This document shows positions 9,046 through 16,803 of a stretch of 64,000 nt of DNA, in pieces. The position numbers and the translations under genes are program-made. The DNA is from JAXMAR01 sp046350295 (GTDB lineage: Bacteria > Planctomycetota > Planctomycetia > Gemmatales > Gemmataceae), in contig JAXMAR010000030.1 in the NCBI GenBank assembly GCA_046350295.1, positions 31,357-95,356 of the forward strand, in the 5' to 3' direction. How positions within the stretch are numbered: the stretch's first letter is position 1; every line of letters starts with the position of its first letter. The notes beneath the pieces were generated by a model. That model was given only the letters and a program-made list of their open reading frames with translations, did not search any database and was not told the DNA's origin.

Positions 9046-9657
9046 ATGTCGGACACCTCCTTCCCTGCCCTGATGGCCCGGCTCCGCGCCGGTCACGACG
9101 ACGCCGCGGCGCGCGTGTTTCAACAATACGCCCGCCGCCTGATGGCGCTGGCCCGCATTCATCTTGACGGCGCTCTGAGGCAAAAGGTCGATCCCGAAGA
9201 CGTCATGCAGTCGGCCTTCCGCAGCTTCTTTCACCATCAGGTCGACCGGGGTTACGAACCGGACAATTGGGACGGTCTATGGAGACTGCTCGCGCTGATC
9301 ACGGTGCGCAAGTGCTATGATCGACACGAGCATTTTCGGGCCGCCTGCCGGGACGTCGGCCGCGAGGTTCCGCGCAGCCCTGGCCACGACCCCGGCGCCG
9401 ACGACTCGGCCATGAGCTGGCAAGCGTTGACGCGCGAGCCGAGTCCTTCGGAAGCGGCCATGCTTGCGGAGACCGTTCAGGGCCTGATGCGCGAGTTGAG
9501 CGCGCGCGACCGTGAGATTCTGACATTGAGCCTGCAAGGCTTCGGGCCTCCCGAAATCAGCAGTCAGGTGGGTTGCACCGAGCGAACCGTTTATCGTGTC
9601 CTCGAGCACATTCGTGACCTGCTCGAGAAGCGTCAGGCGGAAGGCAGTGAGGCGTGA
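9046..9657 (+). CDS. ECF RNA polymerase sigma factor
   Basis: A 203-aa sigma-70 family protein. Sigma region 2 spans about 8-95 (ALMARLRAGHDDAAARVF, VDPEDVMQSAFRSFF, DGLWRLLALITVRKCYD) and region 4 about 140-195, with a clear HTH (PPEISSQVGCTERTVYRVLEH). It directs RNA polymerase to a specific regulon. No anti-sigma gene is present. The next gene, 7 bases downstream, is a membrane-bound Ser/Thr kinase, a pairing frequent in planctomycetes that suggests control of the sigma factor by phosphorylation; this last point is inference. The ATG at 9046 starts directly at the expected N-terminus of region 2. Confidence 0.93.
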   Translation: MSDTSFPALMARLRAGHDDAAARVFQQYARRLMALARIHLDGALRQKVDPEDVMQSAFRSFFHHQVDRGYEPDNWDGLWRLLALITVRKCYDRHEHFRAACRDVGREVPRSPGHDPGADDSAMSWQALTREPSPSEAAMLAETVQGLMRELSARDREILTLSLQGFGPPEISSQVGCTERTVYRVLEHIRDLLEKRQAEGSEA

Positions 9658-9664
9658 GGTTGTG

Positions 9665-12600
9665 ATGGCGGAAACGGAAAGAGGGGCGACGGGCACACGT
9701 ACCCGGCGTGAGCATATCATCGAGGACTTCGAAGCGGCCTGGGCCAAAGGGACGCCACCGGACCTGGACGCCTACATCCCGAAAGGTGACGTCGACCGCC
9801 GCCTGCTCGTCGAACTCATCCACGCCGATCTTGAATTCCGGCTCAAGCGCGGCGACAAGGTCCGTATCGAAGATTACATCCGCCGGTATGCCGAGCTGAA
9901 AGGCGATCCGGAAGCGCTGGCGTCGCTCATTGCCGCCGAATTCAGGCTGAGGCAGCGCAGTGGGTCCAAACCGGCGCTGGACGACTATCTCAGGCGCTTT
10001 CCGGAACTCGCGGGCGCCCTTCGCAAGCTGCTGAAGACCGAGCCGGCCGACGTCGCGCAAGCGGGCATCCCAACAATCGCCCTGCCAGCAGCCGAGCAAA
10101 CGGCCGCCTTCAGCCCGCAACCAAGCGCCGTATCCGTCGACGAGGTGGCGGAAACGATTGAGCGCGGCGGTCTCCTCCTTGCGAGTCAACTCGACAAGCT
10201 GCAGCGCGACCTCAAGAACAGGTACTCAGACGCGACCGCTCTCGTCCGGCTTCTCGTCGAATGGGGTTGGCTAACGAACTTCCAGGGCGAGCAACTGCTC
10301 AGAGGTCGAGGCGCCGACCTTCTCGTCGGCCAGTATGTCCTCCTTAGCCCGCTCGGCCAAGGCGGCATGGGGCAGGTCTTCAAGGCGCGACACGGCCTGA
10401 TGAAGCGCGTCATCGCTCTGAAAGCGATGCGCCAGGAATACAGCGCGGCGCCGGACGCCATGCGCCGCTTTCGCCGCGAGATCGAGGCGGCGTCCCAGCT
10501 CTCGCACCCCAACATTGTCACCGCCCATGACGCCTTTCAGAGCGGAACGGCTCTCTACTTCGCCATGGAGTATGTCGAGGGCAACGATCTGTCGCGCCTG
10601 GTCGCCGAGCGCCGCGAGCCCCTCCCGATTGCAACCGCCTGCGAGTACATCCGGCAAGCGGCCCTCGGCCTCCAGCATGCGCATGAACGCGGCATGGTGC
10701 ATCGCGACATCAAGCCGTCCAACCTGCTGCTGACCGCTGACGGCAGCCTGGTCAAGATCCTCGACATGGGCCTGGCCCGGCTCGTCTACGACCTCGGCGA
10801 CGGCGGCCGGAGATTGACGCAGGTCGGCGCCGTCTTCGGCACCCCCGACTACATTGCCCCGGAGCAGGCCGTCGACGCGCGCGACGTCGACATCCGCGCC
10901 GATGTCTACAGCCTCGGCTGCACTCTCTACTACCTCTTGACCGGCAGCGCCCCATTCCCGGGCGGCGGCATCGTCGAAAAGCTCCAGCGCCAGCGCGCGG
11001 CGGAACCGTTGGCCGTGGAGAAGGCGCGGCCGGACGTCGGTCCGATCCTGCCCGGCATGCTGCGCAAGATGATGGCCAAGCGGCCGGAGGATCGCTACCA
11101 GACGCCGGGCGAAGTGGCCCAGGCGCTGGCGCCCTTGTGCGGCGGGGTAGCGACACCGGTGGTCGCAGCGCTGCCGCCACCTGCCTCGCGGAGCCCCATT
11201 AGGGAAGCGCCGAATGACAAGAGAGTGGGGACTTTCCCTGAGTCGCAATCGCACCGCGGCGAACCTTCTTTGGTCCTGTTGCCCCCTGCGGCCGGCTCCG
11301 GGCAGCGTCCGCGTGTGCCGTCCAGCCGGAAAAGGGCCGGCATTTGGGTCGGCGCGGCGCTCTTCCTGCTTGGCGCCGGCGTGTTCCTCGTTTTGCGTTT
11401 CTCAGGTGGCGCCGGGGAAGGCAGGGCGCCGGAAAGCCCGCCGCCCGTCGTGGAGAAAGAGAAGAAGGAGCTGACCCTGCCTGGCGTCGGGCTGCTCGAG
11501 TTTGGTCCCTCGGTTGTCTCGAAGTTCGACTCAAGGTATCTGGACGCTCTCGATCACGCGAAGATCCCCGCGCTCGAAAAGTTCGAGTGGCAGCACAAGG
11601 ACCTCGTGGCCGTGCTCGGGGAGCACCGGCTGCGTGGAACGCACACGGCGGTGTCCTTGGACGGGTCTCTGATCGCCACCGCGTCGCCCGGATACGTTCA
11701 GGGAGTGTCCCTCGGCGATCCCGAGCGCTTGCGGCAGGACCGGTACCTGCCCGTGCCGAGCCTGGTAAGTCTGGCAATCAGCGCGGACAAACAAACGTTG
11801 GCGGTGGGCCAGGGCGACGGCAGCGTCAGCCTGTGGAGCATCAAGGAGGGCAAGGAGATCGCCAAGTTGAAGCCAGGCGCGAAAGGCGCGCTCCTTCGGC
11901 CTCAATTCTCCAACGGTACGCGCTTAATCGGTTGCGTGGGCACGCAAGCGTGTGTATGGGACACGAAAACAGCCGAGCCCTTCGGAGTATTGAAAGGACA
12001 TGAAGGCAATCTCACCTGTTGCGCCATCTCGCAGGATGGCAAACTCGCCCTCACCGGCTGCGTGGCGGGCGTGCTGCGCTTATGGAACATCGACGATGCG
12101 CGAACGATCGCCTCCATCGACCCGCCCAAGGATGCGCACGCCATGCCTCATCCGGCAGTGCACTCGGTGGCATTCTCCAACGACGGCACGCAGATCGCGG
12201 CCGGTCTTGACGAAGAGATTCATGTGTGGAAGACGGTGGAGTTTGGCTCGGAAAAAAAGGCGTGCGTCTTCAAGTTTGGAGCATACCAGAGCCTGGCGTT
12301 CTCGCCCGATGGCAAGCTGCTGCTCGCCGACAGCAACAGCTACCTTCAGCTGCTCGATCTCGAGGCAGGGAAGTTCGTCTGGGGATATGGCTTGGATCAT
12401 CCCGGCCAGATCGCCTTTTATCGTTCGGGCTCTAAACGGTTGCTGGTATCGGCGGGCACGGACGTCCGCGCTTTGGACGAAGAGACGAAAACGGAGCCGA
12501 TGCCGCTGCGCGGGCCGGCTGGTCATGTGCAAGCGGTCGCCGTATCGCCGGACGGCCGCTATGTCGGCGCGGGCGCCGGCGGTTTTTTCGTGCGCATGGC

Positions 12601-13354
12601 GGCATTTTGGGACCTGGCGACGGGAAAGGAGCACCTCTGCAATGCCGGTAACGAAATCGTGCATGTGGGTTTCGGGCCCGATTCACGCCTTTTCTTTTTT
12701 TCGGGACATGGCGGGGCGTCGCCCTCCCTCGTCGATACCGGGTCCGGCGTGCCGCCGGCGCTCAAACTGCAAACGGAGGGCGTTGTCAATGCGACGGAAG
12801 CCGCGATCTCGCCGAACGGTCGTTTCTTGCTCGGCGGCTTCCGGGATGGGCCGGTGGAGCTGTGGGACCTGAGAACCGGCGCCATCGTCCGTTCCTTCAA
12901 GCGCGGCGGGTACAGTTCGGTGGACTTTGCGCCATCGGGCCGCCTGGCCCTGATCGGCGGCGAACTCTGGGATCTCGAAGCAAGCAGGAAGGTCGGCAGC
13001 GTGAAGACCCCGTGCCATTTTCTGCCGGACGGCCGGATCTTGGAACTGGGGGGCGACCCGGCCTTTTACAACGCGGATACTTCGAGCATCAGGGAGCTGT
13101 CCAAGGCGCCGCTGCCGTCGGTGACTTGGATTGCCGGCGCCAGGCCGAGCGCACTTAGCTCCAACGGCAAGCGCCTCGCGGCCATCCTGGGCGCGCAGGT
13201 GAACGTTTTCGAGGTGGAAACCGGCGCGCTCGTCTGGTCCTATGCCCCGGAACCAAGCCACTTCGTCATCCGCGCCGTTGCGCTTTCGGCTGACGGCCGC
13301 TATCTTTTCACCGGCAACTCCAACGGCACGGTGTACATTTACCGTTTGCCGTGA
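9665..13354 (+). CDS. Membrane Ser/Thr protein kinase with C-terminal WD40 propeller
   Basis: About 1229 aa. Residues 1-220 are helical and unassigned. The kinase domain runs about 224-490: LGQGGMGQVF loop, ATP lysine K253, HRDIKPSNLL (D348), DMG at 367-369 in place of DFG, and TPDYIAPEQ. A basic/proline linker leads to one membrane helix (about 557-578). Residues 640-1229 form WD40-type blades (LAVGQGDGSVSLWSIKEGK, LLGGFRDGPVELWDLRTG, YLFTGNSNGTVYIYRLP), probably outside the membrane. The start at 9665 (GTG at 9662 is possible) removes 23 residues that overlap the sigma gene. It probably forms an operon with the ECF gene and may relay a signal to it. Confidence 0.93.
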   Translation: MAETERGATGTRTRREHIIEDFEAAWAKGTPPDLDAYIPKGDVDRRLLVELIHADLEFRLKRGDKVRIEDYIRRYAELKGDPEALASLIAAEFRLRQRSGSKPALDDYLRRFPELAGALRKLLKTEPADVAQAGIPTIALPAAEQTAAFSPQPSAVSVDEVAETIERGGLLLASQLDKLQRDLKNRYSDATALVRLLVEWGWLTNFQGEQLLRGRGADLLVGQYVLLSPLGQGGMGQVFKARHGLMKRVIALKAMRQEYSAAPDAMRRFRREIEAASQLSHPNIVTAHDAFQSGTALYFAMEYVEGNDLSRLVAERREPLPIATACEYIRQAALGLQHAHERGMVHRDIKPSNLLLTADGSLVKILDMGLARLVYDLGDGGRRLTQVGAVFGTPDYIAPEQAVDARDVDIRADVYSLGCTLYYLLTGSAPFPGGGIVEKLQRQRAAEPLAVEKARPDVGPILPGMLRKMMAKRPEDRYQTPGEVAQALAPLCGGVATPVVAALPPPASRSPIREAPNDKRVGTFPESQSHRGEPSLVLLPPAAGSGQRPRVPSSRKRAGIWVGAALFLLGAGVFLVLRFSGGAGEGRAPESPPPVVEKEKKELTLPGVGLLEFGPSVVSKFDSRYLDALDHAKIPALEKFEWQHKDLVAVLGEHRLRGTHTAVSLDGSLIATASPGYVQGVSLGDPERLRQDRYLPVPSLVSLAISADKQTLAVGQGDGSVSLWSIKEGKEIAKLKPGAKGALLRPQFSNGTRLIGCVGTQACVWDTKTAEPFGVLKGHEGNLTCCAISQDGKLALTGCVAGVLRLWNIDDARTIASIDPPKDAHAMPHPAVHSVAFSNDGTQIAAGLDEEIHVWKTVEFGSEKKACVFKFGAYQSLAFSPDGKLLLADSNSYLQLLDLEAGKFVWGYGLDHPGQIAFYRSGSKRLLVSAGTDVRALDEETKTEPMPLRGPAGHVQAVAVSPDGRYVGAGAGGFFVRMAAFWDLATGKEHLCNAGNEIVHVGFGPDSRLFFFSGHGGASPSLVDTGSGVPPALKLQTEGVVNATEAAISPNGRFLLGGFRDGPVELWDLRTGAIVRSFKRGGYSSVDFAPSGRLALIGGELWDLEASRKVGSVKTPCHFLPDGRILELGGDPAFYNADTSSIRELSKAPLPSVTWIAGARPSALSSNGKRLAAILGAQVNVFEVETGALVWSYAPEPSHFVIRAVALSADGRYLFTGNSNGTVYIYRLP

Positions 13355-13453
13355 CGACTCTTGAATCGGGCGGTCTTGAGGAAGACGACGCCCAATGGCG
13401 GCAGAAAGATGCAAAGGCTTTATCGCAATTCGATTCTCCCTGTTGCGTTCATA

Positions 13454-13508
13454 GCCGGAAGCGTTAACGACTGGTTTTCATGGCCGAACCGTCGCTAACG
13501 CCTCCGGC
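13454..13508. repeat. REP-like palindromic element
   Basis: The left arm GCCGGAAGCGTTAACGAC (13454-13471) pairs with GTCGCTAACGCCTCCGGC (13491-13508) at 16 of 18 positions, and the two exceptions leave G-T or A-C pairs. GGTT/AACC extends the stem inwards. It lies downstream of the minus-strand gene ending at 13568 and of the plus-strand kinase ending at 13354. A second hairpin, CAAGGGC/GCCCTTG, lies at about 13528-13549. There is no T-run, so it is more like a dispersed REP/BIME element than a classical terminator. A diverged copy is at 15717-15769. Confidence 0.6.
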
Positions 13509-13567
13509 AACGCTTCGCGCTCGCAGCCGACGCCCAAGGGCGCACAATGCCCTTGCGCCGTACATCG

Positions 13568-14164
13568 CTACTGAAGCCTGATGCTAAAGGTCCAGGACTC
13601 ACGGGGATTGTGGGCGCTGCCATGAATGATGTTGTCCTGAAGCGTTCCGGAATACACCACCGTGCCCTTATAGAACAGGAGAGTCACGGAGGCGCCGGAG
13701 CGCGAATATTTCCCCGGGATCGTGCCATCCTTGTCGATCATGTACACGGTGTTGGCCGGGCCAAAGCGGAACGTCAAGCGGCCATAGGCCCCCAGGGTCT
13801 CGCCGCCAGCCCACGAACTATTCGGCAGCTCCACCGGTCGAGGGGAAGAAATAGGGGGGACAGGCGCAGGTGGACGCGGGGGCGCTGGCGGAGATGGAGG
13901 CGTCGCCCGCGGCATTTCGCCCACACGTGGATTGCGTTCGTAGCGGACATTCCGGAATCCCGGAGGTACCAAAGGATCCGAGAGATACCTCACAAGCTCC
14001 TGCGCTTCCGCCTCCGTGGTGGCGCCAATCGGTTCGATGGGTCGTCCCGTTTCGTTTGAGATGGCGTGAACGAGCCAGGGATAACCGGCCGGCGTCTGCG
14101 CCTGAATCACGGAGGCATCCAGCGCCATCAAGGTTGCGGCCACCGCCAACGCCATGCGTTTCAT
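13568..14164 (-). CDS. Duplicated secreted protein, copy A
   Basis: A 198-aa protein beginning MKRMALAVAATLMALDASVIQAQ, a clear signal peptide. A domain of about 75 residues follows (PAGYPWLVHAISNETGRPIE), then a proline-rich linker (about 105-130), then an all-beta C-terminal domain (WAGGETLGAYGRLTFRF, YSGTLQDNIIHGS) that resembles a small lipocalin-like barrel. It has no recognised catalytic motif. The start is fixed by an ideal GGAGG site six bases upstream (14171-14175). A paralogue, nearly identical over most of its length, lies at 15819-16421. It lies downstream of the caspase-like gene on the same strand. The function is unknown. Confidence 0.82.
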   Translation of the reverse strand: MKRMALAVAATLMALDASVIQAQTPAGYPWLVHAISNETGRPIEPIGATTEAEAQELVRYLSDPLVPPGFRNVRYERNPRVGEMPRATPPSPPAPPRPPAPVPPISSPRPVELPNSSWAGGETLGAYGRLTFRFGPANTVYMIDKDGTIPGKYSRSGASVTLLFYKGTVVYSGTLQDNIIHGSAHNPRESWTFSIRLQ

Positions 14165-14345
14165 GACATTCCTCCCAGTGAAAATGGAAAAGTTTCGTCC
14201 ACATGCCTTCAAGAACGTAAATGGAGTGAAGCCCACTCGACCCGCCACAATTCTCCGAAAACCTGTTGCAGCCCAGTCAGCGCCCCGCAACAAAGACACG
14301 CCTGCGAGTGCCGCTGATTTTCAACGCAATGTCGTCGCACCTGGA

Positions 14346-15512
14346 CTAGCGGGCTTTCGACATCGTCAAAGAAAAGGCCCCGACACCACCACGCTCATAG
14401 GTCGTGACAATGACCCGGTGGTACCCGGTGTAAGTAGCGGTGAAGATTAGCTGCGCGTTGCGGTCGCCGCCGCTGTCATCATCTTCGGCGATTTGCTGCG
14501 ACTCCTCGTTTTCGAGGCGGAGGAAGGCATCGAAATCCGAACTCACCAGGTTGGTGGTGTACTTGACGCCCTTCTCGAGCTTGACGATGAACAGTTGGTG
14601 GTTCGACGTCTTGCGAACCCGATCCTTGGGCTCGGCGCCAGTTAGCCTGCCTTCGGTTTCGAACACCGTCTGAACTGTGGAAACAGCCAGCTTGACGTTC
14701 TCGGAAAGGGACAGGGAGTATTCGCATTCCCCGTCCTGCTCAGGTTGGCTGGTGCGGCGCACCAGCGCATGCGTCCTGTGGAAAGCGAAACGCCGAAGCT
14801 CTCCAAGGGTGATGAAGCCGTCGCCATCGAGATCAGCGGAGCCGGCGAGGCCTTCGTTGACCGCCTGAGCATAGGCGCTGTACCTACCCAACGCGGTACT
14901 CGTCTGACTACCCATACTGGAGGTCATCAGGATGATGCCGCCCGCCGCTGGGTTCCGGTAGCGCACCATCAGCGCCCGTGCTTTGATCCGCAGTTCACCC
15001 GCATGGCAAGCATCGACAATGATCACGACTTTCTTGCCTTGCGCGGCGAGTTTGTCGGCCAAGCTTAGGATGGCAGTGTCTTTCACCTGGCGATGGTCTT
15101 GGGCCACGAAATACCACTGGCCATTTTTCCGGCCACCATGGCCACTCAGGACCAGGACCACGAAGTCGCCTGACTTGCCCTGGTTTCCCAGCCAGGCCAT
15201 GCCGGTCTCGATGCCTTTCCCGGTCGCCGCGTCGTCCAGCAGCACCTTGAGATTCACGTCAGCGAACACTTTCCGCTCCTGATCCTTCAGCCGTTGCGCG
15301 AGGTTCTGGGCGTCATTGACGCAACCGCTGAGCTTGGCCCGCGGATCTTCGTAGTTGTCAACGCCGATGGCCAGGACATGGCAATCGGGCATGGCGTCCT
15401 TGTTGTCGGCCTCCGCCACGGAGGCCGTGGCCCACATCACGGCCAACGTCAGGCCCAGGAACCATTTGTTCGCGCCGCGATTCATCGACAGGTCCATCAC
15501 GATGCGTTTCAT
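14346..15512 (-). CDS. Caspase-like (peptidase C14) protein with EF-hand and C-terminal beta domain
   Basis: A 388-aa exported protein (hydrophobic segment about residues 17-35). The caspase fold spans about 42-260. The catalytic histidine is H125 in LSGHGGR and the nucleophile is C169 in IIVDACHAGE, the dyad of metacaspase/caspase-like peptidases. A calcium-binding EF-hand loop (DLDGDGFITLGE, 227-238) follows within or next to the protease domain, and the last 100 residues form a PPC-like beta domain (FDAFLRLEN, IFTATYTGYHRVIV). Bacterial relatives are lysine/arginine-specific or of unknown specificity and are often calcium-activated; here that is inference. It sits between the two copies of a duplicated secreted protein and shares their leader sequence. 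The start has the same ribosome-binding region. Confidence 0.9.
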   Translation of the reverse strand: MKRIVMDLSMNRGANKWFLGLTLAVMWATASVAEADNKDAMPDCHVLAIGVDNYEDPRAKLSGCVNDAQNLAQRLKDQERKVFADVNLKVLLDDAATGKGIETGMAWLGNQGKSGDFVVLVLSGHGGRKNGQWYFVAQDHRQVKDTAILSLADKLAAQGKKVVIIVDACHAGELRIKARALMVRYRNPAAGGIILMTSSMGSQTSTALGRYSAYAQAVNEGLAGSADLDGDGFITLGELRRFAFHRTHALVRRTSQPEQDGECEYSLSLSENVKLAVSTVQTVFETEGRLTGAEPKDRVRKTSNHQLFIVKLEKGVKYTTNLVSSDFDAFLRLENEESQQIAEDDDSGGDRNAQLIFTATYTGYHRVIVTTYERGGVGAFSLTMSKAR

Positions 15513-15551
15513 GACATTCCTCCCAGTGAAAAATGGAAAGCGACGTTGCGT

Positions 15552-15614
15552 CTAGGTAGGTTTTCCGGACGGCTGCCTGGTTTTTTGACACGCTTTTCCG
15601 AAAGAAAGAAAAAC
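15552..15614 (-). promoter_or_regulatory. Shared upstream block of the caspase-like gene
   Basis: This block is almost repeated at 16497-16561: CTAGGTAGG, then TTCCGGAC(G)NCTGCCTGG, then TTTTTGACA(T/C)GCTTT, then GAAAGAA. Both copies lie at a similar distance, 40-100 bases, upstream of minus-strand start codons (15512 and 16421). That is where a promoter and operator would lie, so the two genes may share a regulator or sigma factor. No sigma class can be assigned. Confidence 0.45.
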
Positions 15615-15716
15615 GTTTGCGGTACTCGGACCGAGTCCCGCGAAAGCTGGTCGCGCATCAGCCGTCGAGATGCAAGGGCTTTAGCGCAATTCGATTCTCG
15701 TTGTTGTTTGCGACGA

Positions 15717-15769
15717 GCCGGAAGCGTTGCGATGGGGTCTTCATGGCCACCGCCACTGACGCTTCCGGC
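15717..15769. repeat. REP-like palindromic element, second copy
   Basis: GCCGGAAGCGT (15717-15727) and ACGCTTCCGGC (15759-15769) are exact inverted repeats, the same outer stem as the element at 13454-13508 with a diverged interior. A further hairpin AAGGGCG/CGCCCTT follows at about 15785-15805. The 300-base gap between the caspase gene and copy B of the secreted protein holds this element, the shared upstream block and no ORF of note. Confidence 0.55.
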
Positions 15770-15818
15770 TGGCGCCCGACGCACAAGGGCGGACAAAGCG
15801 CCCTTGTGCCGTACATCG

Positions 15819-16421
15819 TTACCGGAGTCTGACGCTAAAGGTCCAGGAGTCAGGGCCATGGCGGCCGCTGCCATGAATGATGTTGTCCTGAAGGGTTCCG
15901 GAATACACCACCGTGCCGTCATAGAATTGGAGAGTCACGGAGGCGCCGGAGCGCGAATAGGTCCCCGGGGTCGTGCCGTCGGTGTCGATCATGTCCACGG
16001 TTTTGCCCGGGCCAAAGCGGAACGTCAAGCGGCCATAGCCCCGCAGGGTTTCGCCGCCGGCCCACGAAGTATTCGCCAAGGCGAGCGGTCGAGGGGGAGA
16101 AACGGCGGGTAACTCGCGGGGGGGCGAGGGTGGAGGCGGGGGAGATGGCCGAGATGGCGGCGTCGCCCGCGGCACTTCGCCGACATGTGGATTGCGTTGG
16201 TAGAACACATTCCGGAATCCCGGGTCACGGAATGACTCGAGATACATCACTTTCTCCCGCGCTTCCTCCTCCGTGTTTGCGCCAATCGGATCGATGGGTC
16301 GTCCCGTCTCGTTTGAGATGGCGTAGACGAGCCAGGGATAACCGGCCGGCGTCTGCGCCTGAATCACGGAGGCATCCAGCCCCATCAAAGTAGCGGCCAC
16401 CGCCAACACCATGCGTTTCAT
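15819..16421 (-). CDS. Duplicated secreted protein, copy B
   Basis: A 200-aa paralogue of 13568-14164 with the same signal peptide (MKRMVLAVAATLMGLDASV), N-terminal domain, proline-rich linker and C-terminal beta domain (WAGGETLRGYGRLTFRF, YSGTLQDNIIHGS). Most changes are in the linker and around residues 60-80, so both copies appear to be under selection. The start at 16421 has the same GGAGG site. It is the first of three minus-strand genes (copy B, caspase-like, copy A) with gaps of about 300 and 180 bases. Its upstream block at 16497-16561 matches that of the caspase gene, which hints at joint control. Confidence 0.82.
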   Translation of the reverse strand: MKRMVLAVAATLMGLDASVIQAQTPAGYPWLVYAISNETGRPIDPIGANTEEEAREKVMYLESFRDPGFRNVFYQRNPHVGEVPRATPPSRPSPPPPPSPPRELPAVSPPRPLALANTSWAGGETLRGYGRLTFRFGPGKTVDMIDTDGTTPGTYSRSGASVTLQFYDGTVVYSGTLQDNIIHGSGRHGPDSWTFSVRLR

Positions 16422-16496
16422 GACATTCCTCCCAGTGAAAATGGAAAAGCGTTTGCAGAGATCGACGACCGCCGCGTCAGGCGAGCGAAGTCTCCG

Positions 16497-16561
16497 CTAG
16501 GTAGGCATTCCGGACGACTGCCTGGTTTTTGACATGCTTTGCGGAAAGAAGGGAAAAAATT
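16497..16561 (-). promoter_or_regulatory. Shared upstream block of secreted protein copy B
   Basis: This is the counterpart of 15552-15614 (CTAGGTAGGCATTCCGGACG, CTGCCTGGTTTTTGACATGC, GCGGAAAGAA), upstream of the start at 16421. The rest of the divergent gap to 16803 contains a TCTCTGCGG/TCTCCGCG-type low-complexity repeat at about 16671-16703 and the leader of the plus-strand dehydrogenase. Confidence 0.45.
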
Positions 16562-16803
16562 TACCCTAACCGGGACATCGGCGGCTCTGCCCAGGAGGAA
16601 AGACGAGCGTTCACACTCGTCGCCCGAGCGGTCATGCGGGCTGGGTCCTTGCCATAACTCCCATTTCAATTTCTCTCTGCGGTCTCCGCGCTCTCCGCGG
16701 TGAGAAATCGCGGCTGCCTGCCGTTTCCTCGCGCCTCGATCCGTTGTTGTACCCTGCTCGCCGATCCCCTAACATTGCTGAAAACCCTCCCCTGGAGACG
16801 CCG

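Larger units (their letters stand above)
13410..14192. repeat. Segmental duplication, copy A
   Basis: This stretch holds the secreted-protein gene 13568-14164, its leader and its downstream flank, and matches 15668-16452 almost throughout. The non-coding flank is conserved too: GCTTTATCGCAATTCGATTC here against GCTTTAGCGCAATTCGATTC there, and a shared TACATCG followed by TGATGCTAAAGGTCCAGGA near the gene ends. Conservation outside the reading frame shows duplication of a DNA segment rather than convergence of proteins. The caspase-like gene lies between the two copies. Confidence 0.75.
15668..16452. repeat. Segmental duplication, copy B
   Basis: This is the partner of 13410-14192. It includes the gene 15819-16421, its leader and the flank downstream of the gene. 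A 35-40-base leader just upstream of the coding start (GCGTTTCATGACATTCCTCC followed by CAGTGAAAATGGAAA) is present here at 16413-16447. It is also found at 14156-14190 and, with one extra A, before the caspase gene at 15504-15539. Confidence 0.75.
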
